Positions 48,700-58,302 of a DNA stretch of 64,000 nt are shown one piece after another. The stretch comes from Prorocentrum cordatum (lineage: Eukaryota; Sar; Dinophyceae; Prorocentrales; Prorocentraceae), in NCBI GenBank assembly GCA_963575745.1, contig CAUYUJ010020560.1:346001-410000 (forward strand), read 5' to 3'. The position numbers were made by a program, and so were the translations under genes. The first letter of the stretch is position 1, and each line of letters opens with the position of its first letter. The notes under the pieces are model-generated. The model worked only from the letters and a program-made list of their open reading frames with translations, was not told the origin of the DNA and did not search any database.

Positions 48700-49299
48700 T
48701 GAGGCCCTGGTCGCGCATGAGGGCCCAGGCCACGGTGCGCCTCTCGGGGAGTACCTCGCCCTTCTCCTCGCCCAGGAACTCTGGCTCCAGGAGGGTCTCG
48801 CAACCGAAGAAGCGCTGCCCAGGGGTGTCCGACTCCGCCCCGCATGCGGCGCACTCGGACGAGGTGGCCAGCTCCGCATCGAACTGCGCCTGTCTGGTCC
48901 AAGGCACCCCTGCCCAGTGGGCGCGCAGGCTCATGGCCCCTGGGCCATTGGCGACCACGGCCTTGGGACCGCCAACGCAGAGCCTCATTGCCCTCGCCAC
49001 AGCTTGGCCTGCTGGTCGCACTGCGGGTAGTCCTGGAGGATCTGCCGCCCTTGCCACCGCGGGATGTCCATGGCCAGGTGCAGCCTGGCGTCCTTGGGCG
49101 ACTCCGCCAAGAGGTTGATGTGGTCCTCCTCGTCCGTGACGAGCACCGTGGACGAATACATGCACCAGCCAATGCGCCACAGCGTGAGGACCGTGGACGC
49201 GATGGGCCCGCGTGCTTGCGCCCAGCAGAGGGAAGGCACCAGCCTGGCCGTAGCCTCGGCCCAGGCATGGTGCAGGCGCGCGAGCAAGGTGCGCTGCTC
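48700..49299 (-). pseudogene. Connection and zinc-finger segment of LINE-like element
   Basis: The minus strand continues from the RT without frame change: LARLHHAWAEATARLV, WRIGWCMYSSTVLVTDEED and DIPRWQGRQILQDYP, to a stop at 48985. A shifted frame then gives HWAGVPWTRQAQFDAELA and CAACGAESDTPGQRFFGC, a Cys-x2-Cys...Arg-Phe-Phe-Gly-Cys finger (the family has His before the RxxxC). RNase H follows. Confidence 0.7.
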
Positions 49300-50190
49300 C
49301 TACACCCAGCTAGCGTAGCGGCAGACCAGGTCACAGGTCGCCGCGTATATGGGATCGAACTTATTGGCCCTCTGCGTAGCCAGGAAGGCCGTGACGCTCG
49401 AGGGCCCAGGCATGGCCTTGACGAGCATGCCCGCCTCGCTCCTGAGCTTGCTGAGCGCGAAGTCGGTGGTCCCTGACACTCCAGCTCCGTGCGCGGCGCT
49501 GGGGAGGAGCCCCGTCTTCCAGAGGCAGGCGGCCCTTCTGCCCACCGCCTTCTTGAAAAGCAATAGCCTGCCCCTGCACGCAGCCAGTGCCTTAATCCTC
49601 TCGGCGGTCTGGCGCCGCTCCTTGCGACGGCCGCAAAGGTCGTGCCCCAAGTTCCTGACCCAGTGCCTGCCCTTGAGGCCTCGCGCTCCGCCGTGCTGCC
49701 GACAGCGCTGCGCGATGGCCGCGGACGGGGTGACATAGCCAGACTTCCCCATCTGGATGATGATGCCGAGCTTGCGGGCGCCCTCTCGCAACCTGGTGAC
49801 CGCAGCCCACAGCTTGTCCAGGGCAGGCACCCAGGAGTCCGCCATGTGCAGGGTGACATCGTCGATCAGCGCTCTGGGCACAACGCCGAAGCAGCGAATT
49901 CGCTGCAGCAGCCTTTGGAGCAGGAGCGAGACCATCGCGCAGGCGTGCGTGCAGCCCGCCAGCACCCCCTGCCACGCGATCACATCGTACGAGATCGAAC
50001 CGACCGCGCATAGCCTCCTCGGCTGCCGATAGAGCTCCAACAGCATCCAGACGAGGCGCAGCGGCATCCCCAGCTCCCGCGCCTCCGCCGGCAGCGCCGT
50101 GGGGACGAACGCCTCGCAAAACTTCCAAGCGTCCATGAGCACCGTGAGCGTGTACTCCCCGAGCGCCGCAGAGATCTCCGTCTCGATGTT
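49300..50190 (-). pseudogene. Reverse transcriptase of a LINE-like element, 5'-truncated
   Basis: Minus-strand open frame. Motif A is TVLMDAWKFCEAFVP (Asp of L-x-D with KF). Then come PLRLVWMLLELYRQPRR, GVLAGCTHACAMVSLL, and motif C ALIDDVTLHMAD with the Asp pair intact. RKLGIIIQMGKSGYV and RHWVRNLGHDLCG are features of one dinoflagellate RT lineage. The frame ends CRYASWV at a TAG (49300-49302), after which the same frame continues as the connection segment, so this is a single nonsense mutation. The 5' side stops at a GAG tract at 50205; fingers, endonuclease and ORF1 are missing. Likely substrate was its own RNA at a nicked target. Inactive. Confidence 0.8.
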
Positions 50191-50204
50191 GAGGTCGAAG
50201 GCCG

Positions 50205-50510
50205 AGTCCGAGGAGGAGGAGGAGGAGGAGGAGGAGGAGGGGGGGGATGGGGAGGAGGAGGAGGAGGAGGAGGAGGAGGAGGAGGAGGAGGGAGGAGGAA
50301 GAGGATGAGGTGGAGGAGGGGTGGAGGAGGAGGAGGAGGAGGTGGAGGAGGAGGGCACAGGGGGGGAGGAAGGAGGAGGAGGAGGAGGATGAGGAGGAGG
50401 AGGAGGAGGAGCAGGAGGAGCAGGAGGAGAGGAGGAGGAGGGAGGAGGAGGAGGAGGGATGGGGAGGAGGAGGAGGAGGAGGAGGAGGAGGAGGAGGCGG
50501 AGGAGGTTTC
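50205..50510. repeat. GAG tract fused to LINE-like RT
   Basis: (GAG)n with GGG and GTG interruptions. On the minus strand it reads as Ser/Pro codons in frame with the RT remnant, which makes that frame look artificially long. Confidence 0.95.
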
Positions 50511-50724
50511 TTTTACATTGCGTGTTTTCTCCTTCGAACGGTGGCGGAGCCGCTGCGGCAGCGGGGGGCGCCGCCGCCCGGCCCCATCGGCGCGCCGCCG
50601 GGGCCGCCGGGCCGGCCCCGGCCGCCGGCGTAGGGGCCCGGGCCGCCGGGGGCCGGGGCCGCAGGCGCGCCTGCGGCGCGCGGGCGGGGCGAGCGGCTGC
50701 CCCCTAAGATTTCCTTTACCCTCC
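50511..50724. other. GC-rich spacer between GAG and CTC tracts
   Basis: GGCCGCCGGGGGCCGGGGCC and GGCGCGCGGGCGGG at 50650-50695 recur in similar form at 51239-51290, so the CTC tract is bracketed by related GC-rich blocks. Confidence 0.6.
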
Positions 50725-51180
50725 TACCTCCCCTCCTCCTCCTCATCCTCCTTCTCCTTCTCCTGCTCCTCCTTCTCCTGCTCCTCCTGCTCCTCCTGCT
50801 CCTCCTGCTCCTCCTCCTCCCTCCTTCTTCTCCTCCTCCTGCTCCTCTCCTACTCCTCTCCTCTTCCTCCTCCTCCTCTCCCTCCTCCTCCTCCTTCTCC
50901 TGCTCCTCCTGCTCCTCCTCCTCCTGCTCTCCTGCTCTCCTCCCTCCTCCTCCCTCTCTCCTCCTCCTCCCCTTCCTCCTCCGCCTCCCTCCTCATTCCT
51001 CCTTCTCTCCTCTTCTCTCCTCCTCCTCCTCCTCCTCCTCCTCCTCCTCTGCCCTCACTCCTCTCCTCCTGCTCCTCCTGCTCCTCCTGCTCCTCCTGCT
51101 CCTCCTGATCCTCCTCCTCCTCCTGCTCCATCTCCTCCTCCTCCTCCTGCTCCTCCTCCTCCTCCTCCTCCTCAACCCCC
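50725..51180. repeat. CTC/CTG tract
   Basis: About 450 bases of (CTC)n with regular CTG and CTT interruptions. Pyrimidine strand as at 44490 and 16377. Confidence 0.97.
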
Positions 51181-51377
51181 CTCCTTCCCTCCCTCCTTCC
51201 TTCCCTTCCCCCCTACCTTCCTGCCCCCCTCCCGGGCCGCCAGGGCCGGGGCCGCAGGACTCGCCTGGCGCGCGGGCGGGGGCGCGCGACCGTGACCTTC
51301 CAGGAGTGCTAAAAAATAACACCATAGGACATTGACGTCTAGATTCCTGTCGAGGTCTTAGGCAGTCCAGGTAGGTT
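51181..51377. other. Unassigned GC-rich and flank
   Basis: CCTCCCTTCC run, then the GC-rich block related to 50650. No gene. Confidence 0.5.
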
Positions 51378-51541
51378 TAGGTCGGGGATGTCCTCCTACA
51401 AGCGGACTTTGAAGGAACCAATAAAATTAGTCAAAACATGTTTGAAAATGATGGGAACTATTTTTCCATATAAAAAAGTCCCCTGACAATGTTTGAAAGA
51501 CTATGTTTCATTAGTCCTCCTGTAGAGGGACATGCCCGACT
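51378..51541. mobile_element. SQ inverted-repeat element, copy 4
   Basis: Left end TAGGTCGGGGATGTCCTCCT; right end reverse complement CAAGTCGGGCATGTCCCTCT then ACAGGAGG. Interior AT-rich with AAAACATGTTTGAAAATG and CCATATAAAAAAG. Confidence 0.9.
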
Positions 51542-51619
51542 TGACGGTAGGTCTACACGACGGTCGGAAGACAAAGGAAAAAAACATGGCGGATCAAGTA
51601 TATTGCGTTCAACGTATCC

Positions 51620-51710
51620 ATTACTGAAGTAGGAAGGCGCTAGAAGTAGATTGGCATCTGGGAATCAAAAATATACTAACTTTCAACGACCGGAATGTGT
51701 AGGTCTGGAA
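51620..51710. repeat. R5 repeat, copy 2
   Basis: GAAGTAGGAAGGCGCTAGAAG, TAGATTGG, CATCTGGGA-TCAAAAAT and CTTTCAACGACCGG. Confidence 0.65.
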
Positions 51711-52071
51711 GCAATGTTCACCACTAAGAGAACACCAGAATCACCGTGTCCGATTCCGGACGCCCTGAACCCAAAAACGTTGCCATCTCTTGGGTGGGCC
51801 GATGGCTTCCGCCGGCGGAAGCGACCTCGTGTTTCTCCCGCCGCTTTCCACCGACCTTCTGCCGCCTTCCGCCGGGGAAGATATGTCACCTCCTTCAATC
51901 CTTGAAGGCAAGACCCTTTCTGCGGAACGCCTCAAATATCAATTCACGCCTACCTCACTGTGGTGTCGTGGTGCGAACCTGCTTCTCATCACAGGGGTTG
52001 CTGGCAGCGGGGGTCTGCGCTGACGGGGGCCAGCTAGCCCTCGAGATGTGAGGGGGAACGTGACCCAGACC
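51711..52071. other. Unassigned
   Basis: No gene. TTCCGCCGGCGGAA at 51807-51820 is a perfect palindrome and CTTCCGCCGGGG recurs at 51868. Confidence 0.5.
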
Positions 52072-52260
52072 CCCGACGTCGTGATTGTTTCACAACGTCG
52101 ACCCCCAGACCCCTTCCCCGGGACCAGTTGGTCGTCTGGAGTCGTTTTGTTGACTGCCCCGAGGCCAGGGAAGAAGGGCCCCCGGGGAACGAAAAGAAGG
52201 AAAAACCTCCCGTCGTGATTTTTGCTCACAGCGCGAGGAGGCCAGGGAAGATTCGAGACC
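52072..52260 (+). repeat. FB-6 repeat, longest copy
   Basis: CCCCGACGTCGTGATTGTTTC, ACAACGTCGACCCCCAGACC, CCTTCCCCGGGACC, GAGTCGTTTTGTTGAC, CCCCCGGGGAACGAAAAG and CCTCCCGTCGTGATTTTTG. It shows both the left part (as at 20858) and the right part (as at 15105 and 41683) joined. Confidence 0.8.
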
Positions 52261-53011
52261 AGCTCAGGGGTTATGTTGCTCCCATCGTACTTCAGGACCA
52301 CACCCCAGAAATAATTCCGAGCACCCAGAAGAGTGTCGAAAGAGTGTCGAAACAGTGTCGGACGAGCGTCTCCCAGGGCCCGACGCGTGGAAACCCTCGA
52401 GCTTCGGTGCTTTTATCTGGCGCTCGAGATTATTTCTGGTGGTCAAGGCTAACGTAGGTTGGAGCATCACAACTCAGGGGGTGGACAAACCTCCCTTTAG
52501 TAAACCTCAATTTCGTGAAAACGGCCTGGGAACGAAACCGACGGACCTGGGCCCGCAAGAATGACGGCCGCGGCGCCCTCTCGCGAACCGAAAACGGCCA
52601 ATTCGCTAATCGACGTGGCAGGGTAGGAGGCCCGTCCACCCCCGAAAAATAAAGAAGATAGTTTATCATCCAGTTGATCCAGTTGGAACAAATAATTTCA
52701 GTCGGCGGCAGGATTCAAGACTGAGGTATCAGCGTTCTCAGATCCAACTCGCAGGTCCCGGATCATTGTTGCTGCATTCCCGTCTCGGGAATCGGCCGCT
52801 GGGGACGAGGGAGGGAGGAGGGCAAGGAGGGAGGAAGAGGGGACTACAATCAAAAAACATGGGCACGCGAAGGCGGGTCAAGAGCACGGGCCCTTTCGCC
52901 AAGAGCCCAATGCCCCGTCGAGGACATTACCCAGAGGGAAAGGATATCCAGCTTAAGACGACCCACGCAAGAAGAACACAAGGGTATCCATTCGCGGTCT
53001 CCCCTGGAGAG
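52261..53011. other. Unassigned
   Basis: Contains the short region shared with 42720-42790 (at 52563-52622) and TGTCGAAAGAGTGTCGAAAC repeats at 52334. No gene. Confidence 0.45.
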
Positions 53012-53116
53012 GGAGAGAGAGAGAGAGAGAGCAACAGAAGAGAGAGAGAGAGAGAGAACGAGAGAGAGAGAGAAAGAGAACGACAGGGAGGGAGAGAGAG
53101 AGAGAGAGAGAGAGAA
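53012..53116. repeat. GA microsatellite
   Basis: (GA)n with AACGA and GGGA interruptions. It directly precedes a short FB-1 copy. Confidence 0.95.
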
Positions 53117-53132
53117 CGGGAGTGTACAGCAA

Positions 53133-53192
53133 CTTTCGGAGGTCCGCGCTGCCAGGGGGGCGCAGCTCCAAATTCCACGCGGACCTCCAACA
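53133..53192. mobile_element. FB-1 element, 60-bp internal-deletion copy
   Basis: TTTCGGAGGTCCGCGC left and GGAGGTCCGCGTGGAATTTG (reverse complement) right, with only about 25 bases between. Confidence 0.75.
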
Positions 53193-53280
53193 AGTTGTGT
53201 GTTCGCGCAGCCTGATATCATCAGCAACGTGCAGTACTCGTGGTAGTCGTATTCCTCCTGTTCTGCGAGAGGACGAGAGT

Positions 53281-53484
53281 CGGTGGCAAGCGAGGGGGGC
53301 AAATGAGAAGGAGAAGGCCTTCTCGGAAGAAGGCGGGACTTCTCAGAAGCCCCCGGGCCTTCTGAGAGATTCTCTGCGCCTCTGGGGAACGCTCAGAAAA
53401 CTTCTCAGGCCGGGGGACTTCCGAGCCTTCTGAGGAGAGTCCCGCCCCTTCCCCTTCTCACTTGCCCCCCCTCGCTCGTCGCCG
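53281..53484. mobile_element. FB-4 inverted-repeat element, intact copy
   Basis: Left AAGCGAGGGGGGCAAATGAG AAGG; right reverse complement CGAGCGAGGGGGGGCAAGTG AGAAGGGG. The interior is itself made of GAAGGCCTTCTC, CTTCTCAGAAG and CCCCGGGCCTTC palindromic pieces. About 200 bp. Confidence 0.85.
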
Positions 53485-53574
53485 AGAGAGAGAGAGAGAC
53501 AGAGAGGCAGAGAGCGATAGAGACAGCACGAGCGGGTGGCCTGGGGGCCCGCCAGCCGCGGGTGCTGGCGGCGG

Positions 53575-53645
53575 CGTCCAGCTGGTCTCCCCGGTGGAGC
53601 GGTTGCAGAAATAGGGGCCTCGGCTGCGGCGCGCCCCTCGGGGCT
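53575..53645 (-). pseudogene. WW-domain C-terminal half
   Basis: The minus strand reads GPYFCNRSTGETSWTPPPAP, the second half of a WW domain with its last Trp and Pro. The first half is not readable in that frame. It lies beside a GA microsatellite (53485-53520), as the other remnants lie beside simple repeats. Confidence 0.55.
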
Positions 53646-53699
53646 CCACCTGCATCTCGGTGGCCCTCTCCCTCCGCCCGCGACCCCGGCACCCGTCCG

Positions 53700-54477
53700 A
53701 ATCTGGCACGAGCGTCTTAGGAGGCAACCGCTGGGAGGTCTTCGTCGAAGTGTTTCGGGAGAAGTAAGGTCAATTTGGGGTGGCTGCTACGCCGGATTCG
53801 GCCGCGGATTAAAAGGGAATTGGACGGGATTAAGCCCGGTTGAGCGGGATAGCTGGGTTTCAGTCGGGGTGGATTGAAGAGGACACGCGAGAGGACACAA
53901 GACTCTTCCGAGGGCCGCATGGCCATGTATGCATGTAGAAGCATGGGTCGCGAGGCACAGGACACGAGGGTACCCTTGACTTGGCAGTGTCGACCTACTA
54001 ATCAGCCTCGACTGTAAGCTTGCGCTCGACAATGCCCAAGGGGGGCCAGGCGTGTGGGCACGTCCGACTGCCCTCGCTCGGGGCCGAGCCCGGACTTCTC
54101 GGAGCACTCCTGCTCAGCAAACCCGCCGCCCTCCCGGACACAAGGGGGCCATGCCCCATGGGAGCCCAAACATCACCAGCCTGGAACATATCCCTATCCC
54201 TATGCTGGGCACCTCATCACGATGCCAATCCTATGGATTCCCTTATTTTTTGAGGGCGAATCCCTAAGATTCTCATCGCCTTTTGGCGTGTCAATCTTAG
54301 AGATAGGGATACGTTCGAGGCGGGTAAAAACAGCCCAACGCGAAAGAGCCCTCTCCCGCGGCGAAGTCCTCGGGGACTCACACGCAGAAGACGCCCAGAG
54401 AGGAGCGCGGCCTCCTCCGACGGCTCTCGGGGGCTGAGGGTCGGCCGTCGAGGACTCGAGGGGGGCCCCGGCACAGA
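53700..54477. other. Unassigned
   Basis: No gene supported. A TATCCCTATCCCTATG step lies at 54187. Confidence 0.4.
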
Positions 54478-54506
54478 TCCAGGAAATCCGCGCGGACCGC
54501 CAACGA
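54478..54506. mobile_element. FB-1 element, right arm only
   Basis: CCAGGAAATCCGCGCGGACC then GCCAACG, the right arm of the family, cut off by the GT microsatellite. Confidence 0.65.
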
Positions 54507-54508
54507 AT

Positions 54509-54631
<123 letters not shown>

Positions 54632-54810
54632 GCGTTTTGTTCTTCGAACGCGGCTCCCAACCCTGGGTCCGCCAGAGGGGTTTGGCTGACCCCGTTGGCG
54701 CCGAAGCCGCGACCCCGTGGCGCGAGGCCCTGGTCTCGTGACCTTGTGAGGACCCTCGACCCCTTCACCAGGACCGATCAGCTGCTGACCACTCCACTCC
54801 CTCCTTTTGG

Positions 54811-55132
54811 CGGCGAGCGAGGGGGGGAAACGAGAAGGAGAAGGCCTCCTCCGGAGGCGGCGGGACCCTCCGGCCGTCCGAGAGGTCTTTTTCCCTATGT
54901 CTCCGGGGAGAGCTTCCAAAAACTTCTCGGAAGGCCGGGGGGCTTCCGAGCCTTCTGACAGGGCCTCCCCCCCCTCTCCTCCCCCCCCCCCCCTCCTCCC
55001 TCCCCCCCTCCCCTCCCCTCCTCCCTCCTCTTCCTCCTCTCCCTGCTCCTCCTCCCTCCTCCCCCCCTCCTCCCTCCCTCCCTCCCCCCTCCGCTCTCAG
55101 CCCCCGGGGCCTCCCCGCCTCGCTCGCCGCCG
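54811..55132. mobile_element. FB-4 element expanded by a CCCTCC tract
   Basis: Left CGGCGAGCGAGGGGGGGAAA CGAGAAGG; right CGCCTCGCTCGCCGCCGG ending at 55132. The right half holds about 120 bases of CCCTCC/CTCC (54967-55090) not found in the other copies. Confidence 0.75.
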
Positions 55133-55637
55133 GTCCTTGCAGGGGCCAGGGTGCGAACCTCTCGGGGCCGCTCCCCGCCCCTCGGCGGCGCACACCAGGG
55201 GGGTGGAGGGAGGCGCTGGCCGTACATCTACAGATCAGGCCCGCGCCCTCTGAGAAGCAGGGGTGCTTCCAAGAAGCCCTCCCCCCTTAAAACAGGCTAT
55301 AGGATCGGGATGAATCGCTCCAGAGCGTTCCGGAGCGCTCTCAGAGCGCTCCGGAAGGCTCTGGAGCGGCCGCGGCGCCCAATACATCCTCCAAACCCGC
55401 CGATTCTCAGAGATTTCGAGTTAGCCCGATCCGATTTTGTCCCGATCTTCGCGTCGTTTTACCCCTCCACCCGCCCCCCTGCGCGTGGCCGCAGAGAGGC
55501 AAGCGGCCCCGGCACAGGAGGCGCAGCGGCGCCGCCGGAGAGAGAGGCAGCGCAGAGGTGGGGGCCGGGGGGGCGGCGGTGCTCGAGGGGCCACGCCCTC
55601 GACGCGGACACGGCGGCGGACACGGCGGCGGAGGCGA
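55133..55637. other. Unassigned
   Basis: Contains AGAGCGTTCCGGAGCGCTCT and neighbouring palindromes at 55323-55372 and the GAAGCAGGGGTGCTTC phrase shared with 14980. No gene. Confidence 0.5.
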
Positions 55638-55806
55638 GTCCACAAGAGACCTTCCACGGGACCCCCCCAAAAAAATCCTGCGACCCCAGGACGTCCAGCG
55701 ATGTTTTTGATGTGGGGGCACCACGCCTTCCACGGCAAGACCATCGAAGCCCAAGCAACCCAGGGCACCCTGGAGGCGAGCCGGGTGCTTCTTGGCATGG
55801 GTCTCC
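55638..55806 (+). repeat. R3 repeat, copy 2
   Basis: CCACAAGAGACCTTCCAC, CGACCCCAGGACGTCCA, AAGACCATCGAAGCCCAAG and CAGGGCACCCTGGAGGCGAG, to CATGGGTCTCCAC. It ends about 15 bases before the next FB-4 element. Confidence 0.9.
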
Positions 55807-55820
55807 ACTCTGCCCCACAT

Positions 55821-56183
55821 CGGCGGCGAGCGAGGGGGGGGGCAAATGAGGAGGGGGCCTTCTCAGAAGGCGGAGGGACTTCACAGGAGCCCTCGGGCCT
55901 TCTCAGAGCTTTTCTGTGTTTTCGGGAAAGAATGTCAGCAGGAGCTCGACCACAAGAAACCCTCCACAAGCAACCCAACCCTGAGACCCCAGGACGTCCA
56001 TCGATGTGTTGTGCTTCGGGAACGTCACGCTCTCGATCGCAAGACAATCGAAACCCAAGACACCCAGGGCACCCTGGAGGCAAGCAGGGCACTTCTTGGC
56101 ATGGATCCCCATCCTAGAAAACCTCCAGAAGGCCCAGGGGCTTCCGAGCCTTCGGAGAAGGCCCGCCCCCTCGCTCGCCGCCG
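55821..56183. mobile_element. FB-4 element with nested R3
   Basis: Left CGGCGGCGAGCGAGGGGGGG and right CCCCCTCGCTCGCCGCCG are exact counterparts. The interior follows 53281-53484 up to TTTTCGGGAAAG (about 55935) and resumes with AGAAAACCTCCAGAAGGCCC (about 56112). Confidence 0.9.
55936..56106 (+). repeat. R3 repeat, copy 3, nested in FB-4
   Basis: AGGAGCTCGACCACAAGAAA, CCCAACCCTGAGACCCCAGG, AAACCCAAGACACCCAGGGC and AGGCAAGCAGGGC, to CATGGATCCCC. It interrupts an otherwise aligned FB-4 copy, which shows R3 is or was mobile. Confidence 0.85.
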
Positions 56184-56639
56184 ACCACGGCACACGCCTG
56201 CGTGCTGAGGGAGGCACGGCAGGGGCGCCCTGGGTGCCGCACTTCTAGGCAAGCGCGCTCCACTGCTCGCCAAAAAAAAAGCTGCTCGCACATGGCCTGG
56301 GCCCGCCGCGTGGGATCCAGGATCCATGACTTCGTGGAAGACCCGTATCTTCTCAACGACCGCGAGTCATTAAGGCACCTGTTTGCGAGTCGCGGGGCGC
56401 GCTCGGTGCACTGCGCTGCGCCCTAGCGAGTCTGCGCTTCGACGCCGGGCTGCTCCTTTGATGGCCGCACGGGGCCCCCGAAGCCGCACGGGGGCCCCCC
56501 CCGCCGCAGCTCCGCGCACGGGCTGCCGTCGCAGCCCGCGCGCAAGGCTGCCGTCGCACGAGCCTCGCTCGCCGCCGATGCCCCCGCGCTCGCCGCCGAT
56601 GCCCATCGGTCGGGAGAAGCAGGCAGAGCCACGAGGCGG
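56184..56639. other. Unassigned
   Basis: An A9 run at 56272. CTCGCTCGCCGCCGATGCCC occurs twice at 56565-56605. No gene. Confidence 0.5.
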
Positions 56640-56776
56640 GAAGGCGTTGAGCAAAAGATTGGGTTTCCGCCCGCCCCTGGGGAGGTCGGAAAAGGTGAAG
56701 CCACTCGCTCGTTGAAGTAGGAAGGCGCTTAAGATATCTGTACACATATATATGTATATAGATATATATGTATATA

Positions 56777-56812
<36 letters not shown>

Positions 56813-56865
56813 CACTAGAATCTGGGAGTCCAAAAATACGTGCTGTCCTCGACCGATGGGTAACC
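56640..56865. repeat. R5 repeat, copy 3, with TA microsatellite
   Basis: GGTTTCCGCCCGCCCC, GAAGTAGGAAGGCGCTTAAG, then about 90 bases of TATATA/TATGTATA (56726-56812), then AATCTGGGAGTCCAAAAATA and TCGACCGATGGG. The microsatellite splits what is continuous at 14610 and 51620. Confidence 0.75.
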
Positions 56866-57000
56866 TGTCGGAGGTACGCGCGGACTTCTTGGATCGGCGC
56901 TGGGCCCCACACCCGGCGCGCGGAGCGCGTAGTGGCGGCGCTGGAGGCGCCGCCAAGGGGCCCCAACGCCGATCCAGCAAATCCGCGCGGACCTCCGAAA
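56866..57000. mobile_element. FB-1 foldback element, best-kept full copy
   Basis: Left TCGGAGGTACGCGCGGACTT CTTGGATCGGCGC; right reverse complement TCGGAGGTCCGCGCGGATTT GCTGGATCGGCG; centre GGCGCGCGGAGCGCG and GGCGGCGCTGGAGGCGCCGCC. 135 bp, almost fully self-complementary. Confidence 0.9.
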
Positions 57001-57079
57001 CGGTGGAGTCGTGAAGGGCCTGTCTCCCACCACCACCACCACCATAAGTTGCAGGGGGGAATGGAGGTGGAGGATGAGG

Positions 57080-57125
57080 AGGAGGAGGAGGAGGAGGAGG
57101 AGGAGGAGGAGGAGGAGGACCCCCT
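57080..57125. repeat. GAG tract
   Basis: (GAG)n, flanked on both sides by CACCACCACC / GGTGGTGGTGG steps that are themselves inverted (57028-57044 and 57139-57153). Confidence 0.9.
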
Positions 57126-57214
57126 CCCCCCTCCAACGTATGGTGGTGGTGGTGGAAAGCAGGCCCATCAACTCGGGCTACAGCCGACCGGTGGGTAACT
57201 TCGAGCCGCCGAAG

Positions 57215-57275
57215 CCGAGGCGGCGGCGGCCGCTGGCCGGGTCCGGGAGCTGCTCCCAGCCCGGGGGCAGGGGCG
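57215..57275 (-). pseudogene. WW-domain N-terminal half
   Basis: The minus strand reads PLPPGWEQLPDPASGRRRLG, a WW-domain first half with its first Trp. The aromatic middle and second Trp are missing. It lies between a GAG and a GAC tract. Confidence 0.5.
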
Positions 57276-57324
57276 GGGCGCCGCCGCCTGGCCCGTGCGG
57301 GAGGAGCCCCCGCTCGCGGGCGGC

Positions 57325-57419
57325 CCCGGCGACGACGACGACGACGACGACAGACGAAGACGACAGACGACGACGACGACGACGACGACAGACGACAGAC
57401 GACGACTACGACGACGACA

Positions 57420-57473
<54 letters not shown>

Positions 57474-57535
57474 ATCGACGATGGCCGCGAGGACGACGAG
57501 AACGAGGACGACGAGGACGACGAGGACGGCGACAC
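57325..57535. repeat. GAC tract
   Basis: (GAC)n with CAGACGA interruptions, then GAGGACGACGAG. The same repeat type occurs inside the two long foldback elements. Confidence 0.95.
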
Positions 57536-58202
57536 CCCTCGGGGGATGCCCAAACAGGGCGGCGACAGACACAGGGGCCCAAGGACGCGCAAATACATTG
57601 GCACAAATCCCAAGAGTTTCCATATTCGTTCATGCTTGGAAAAATTTCGCCTTCCCCTTCCACTTCCCAACATTGCGCATATTTTCCTAGAGCATCGACG
57701 TCTATGTAAACCTGTACCTTTTTCCCCCCTCGGGGATTGACCCGGGTCAATCCAAACCCGGGTGATTCAGCCTTTGCAAAATCCTGCAAAATCCCGCAGG
57801 AACCGGATCATGCACGCAAGCCCGGGTTAATGCAGCCCTGGCTCTGCAGGATCCTGCAAGACCTGGCGCTCTGACTGACTCCCGTTTGCATTGACCCCCG
57901 TCTCTTGAGCCCCGACACCTCCTGACTAACGAAGGGAAGCGACAAGAAGTGCGGTGACCTTGAAATCTCCAAAGACCCAAGTCATCGGATACCACTGCTC
58001 GGTCGCAACCGCTAGCGACTGATCGACACTCCAAATCGGTAGCGGCCGATGTTGAAGCAAATCGGTCGCGACCGACACCAGAATTAGAAGCAACAGCGGT
58101 AGCGACCGTTCTCGTCGGTCGCGACCAGAAACGTCTGGCACGCAATGATCAGGAGAGCAGAGGGATGTATCGAAGGAGGGCGAAACAACTGCACAAACTG
58201 AA
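57536..58202. other. Unassigned
   Basis: Positions 57735-57880 have CCCGGGTTAAT/CAAAATCCTGCAAAATCC-like echoes and 57995-58125 has several GGTCGCGACCGA/GGTAGCGACC steps. No gene. Confidence 0.5.
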
Positions 58203-58302
58203 ACTCTCGATATCCGCAGGACGCCCCCTCCATGGCGCGCGGAGCGCGCCAAGGGCGGCGCCAGAGGCGCCGCAAATTCAAGAAACCCGCGCGGACCGTC
58301 GA
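58203..58302. mobile_element. FB-1 element, left arm deleted
   Basis: ATCCGCAGGACGCC left remnant, GGCGCGCGGAGCGCGCC and GGCGGCGCCAGAGGCGCCGC centre, right CAAGAAACCCGCGCGGACCG. Confidence 0.7.

Noticed and set aside
55638-56106. Short conserved protein encoded by R3 (frames with ETQDTQGTLEAS)
   Set aside because: Similarity holds in all frames and at nucleotide level, with indels between copies; it is a DNA repeat rather than a protein family.
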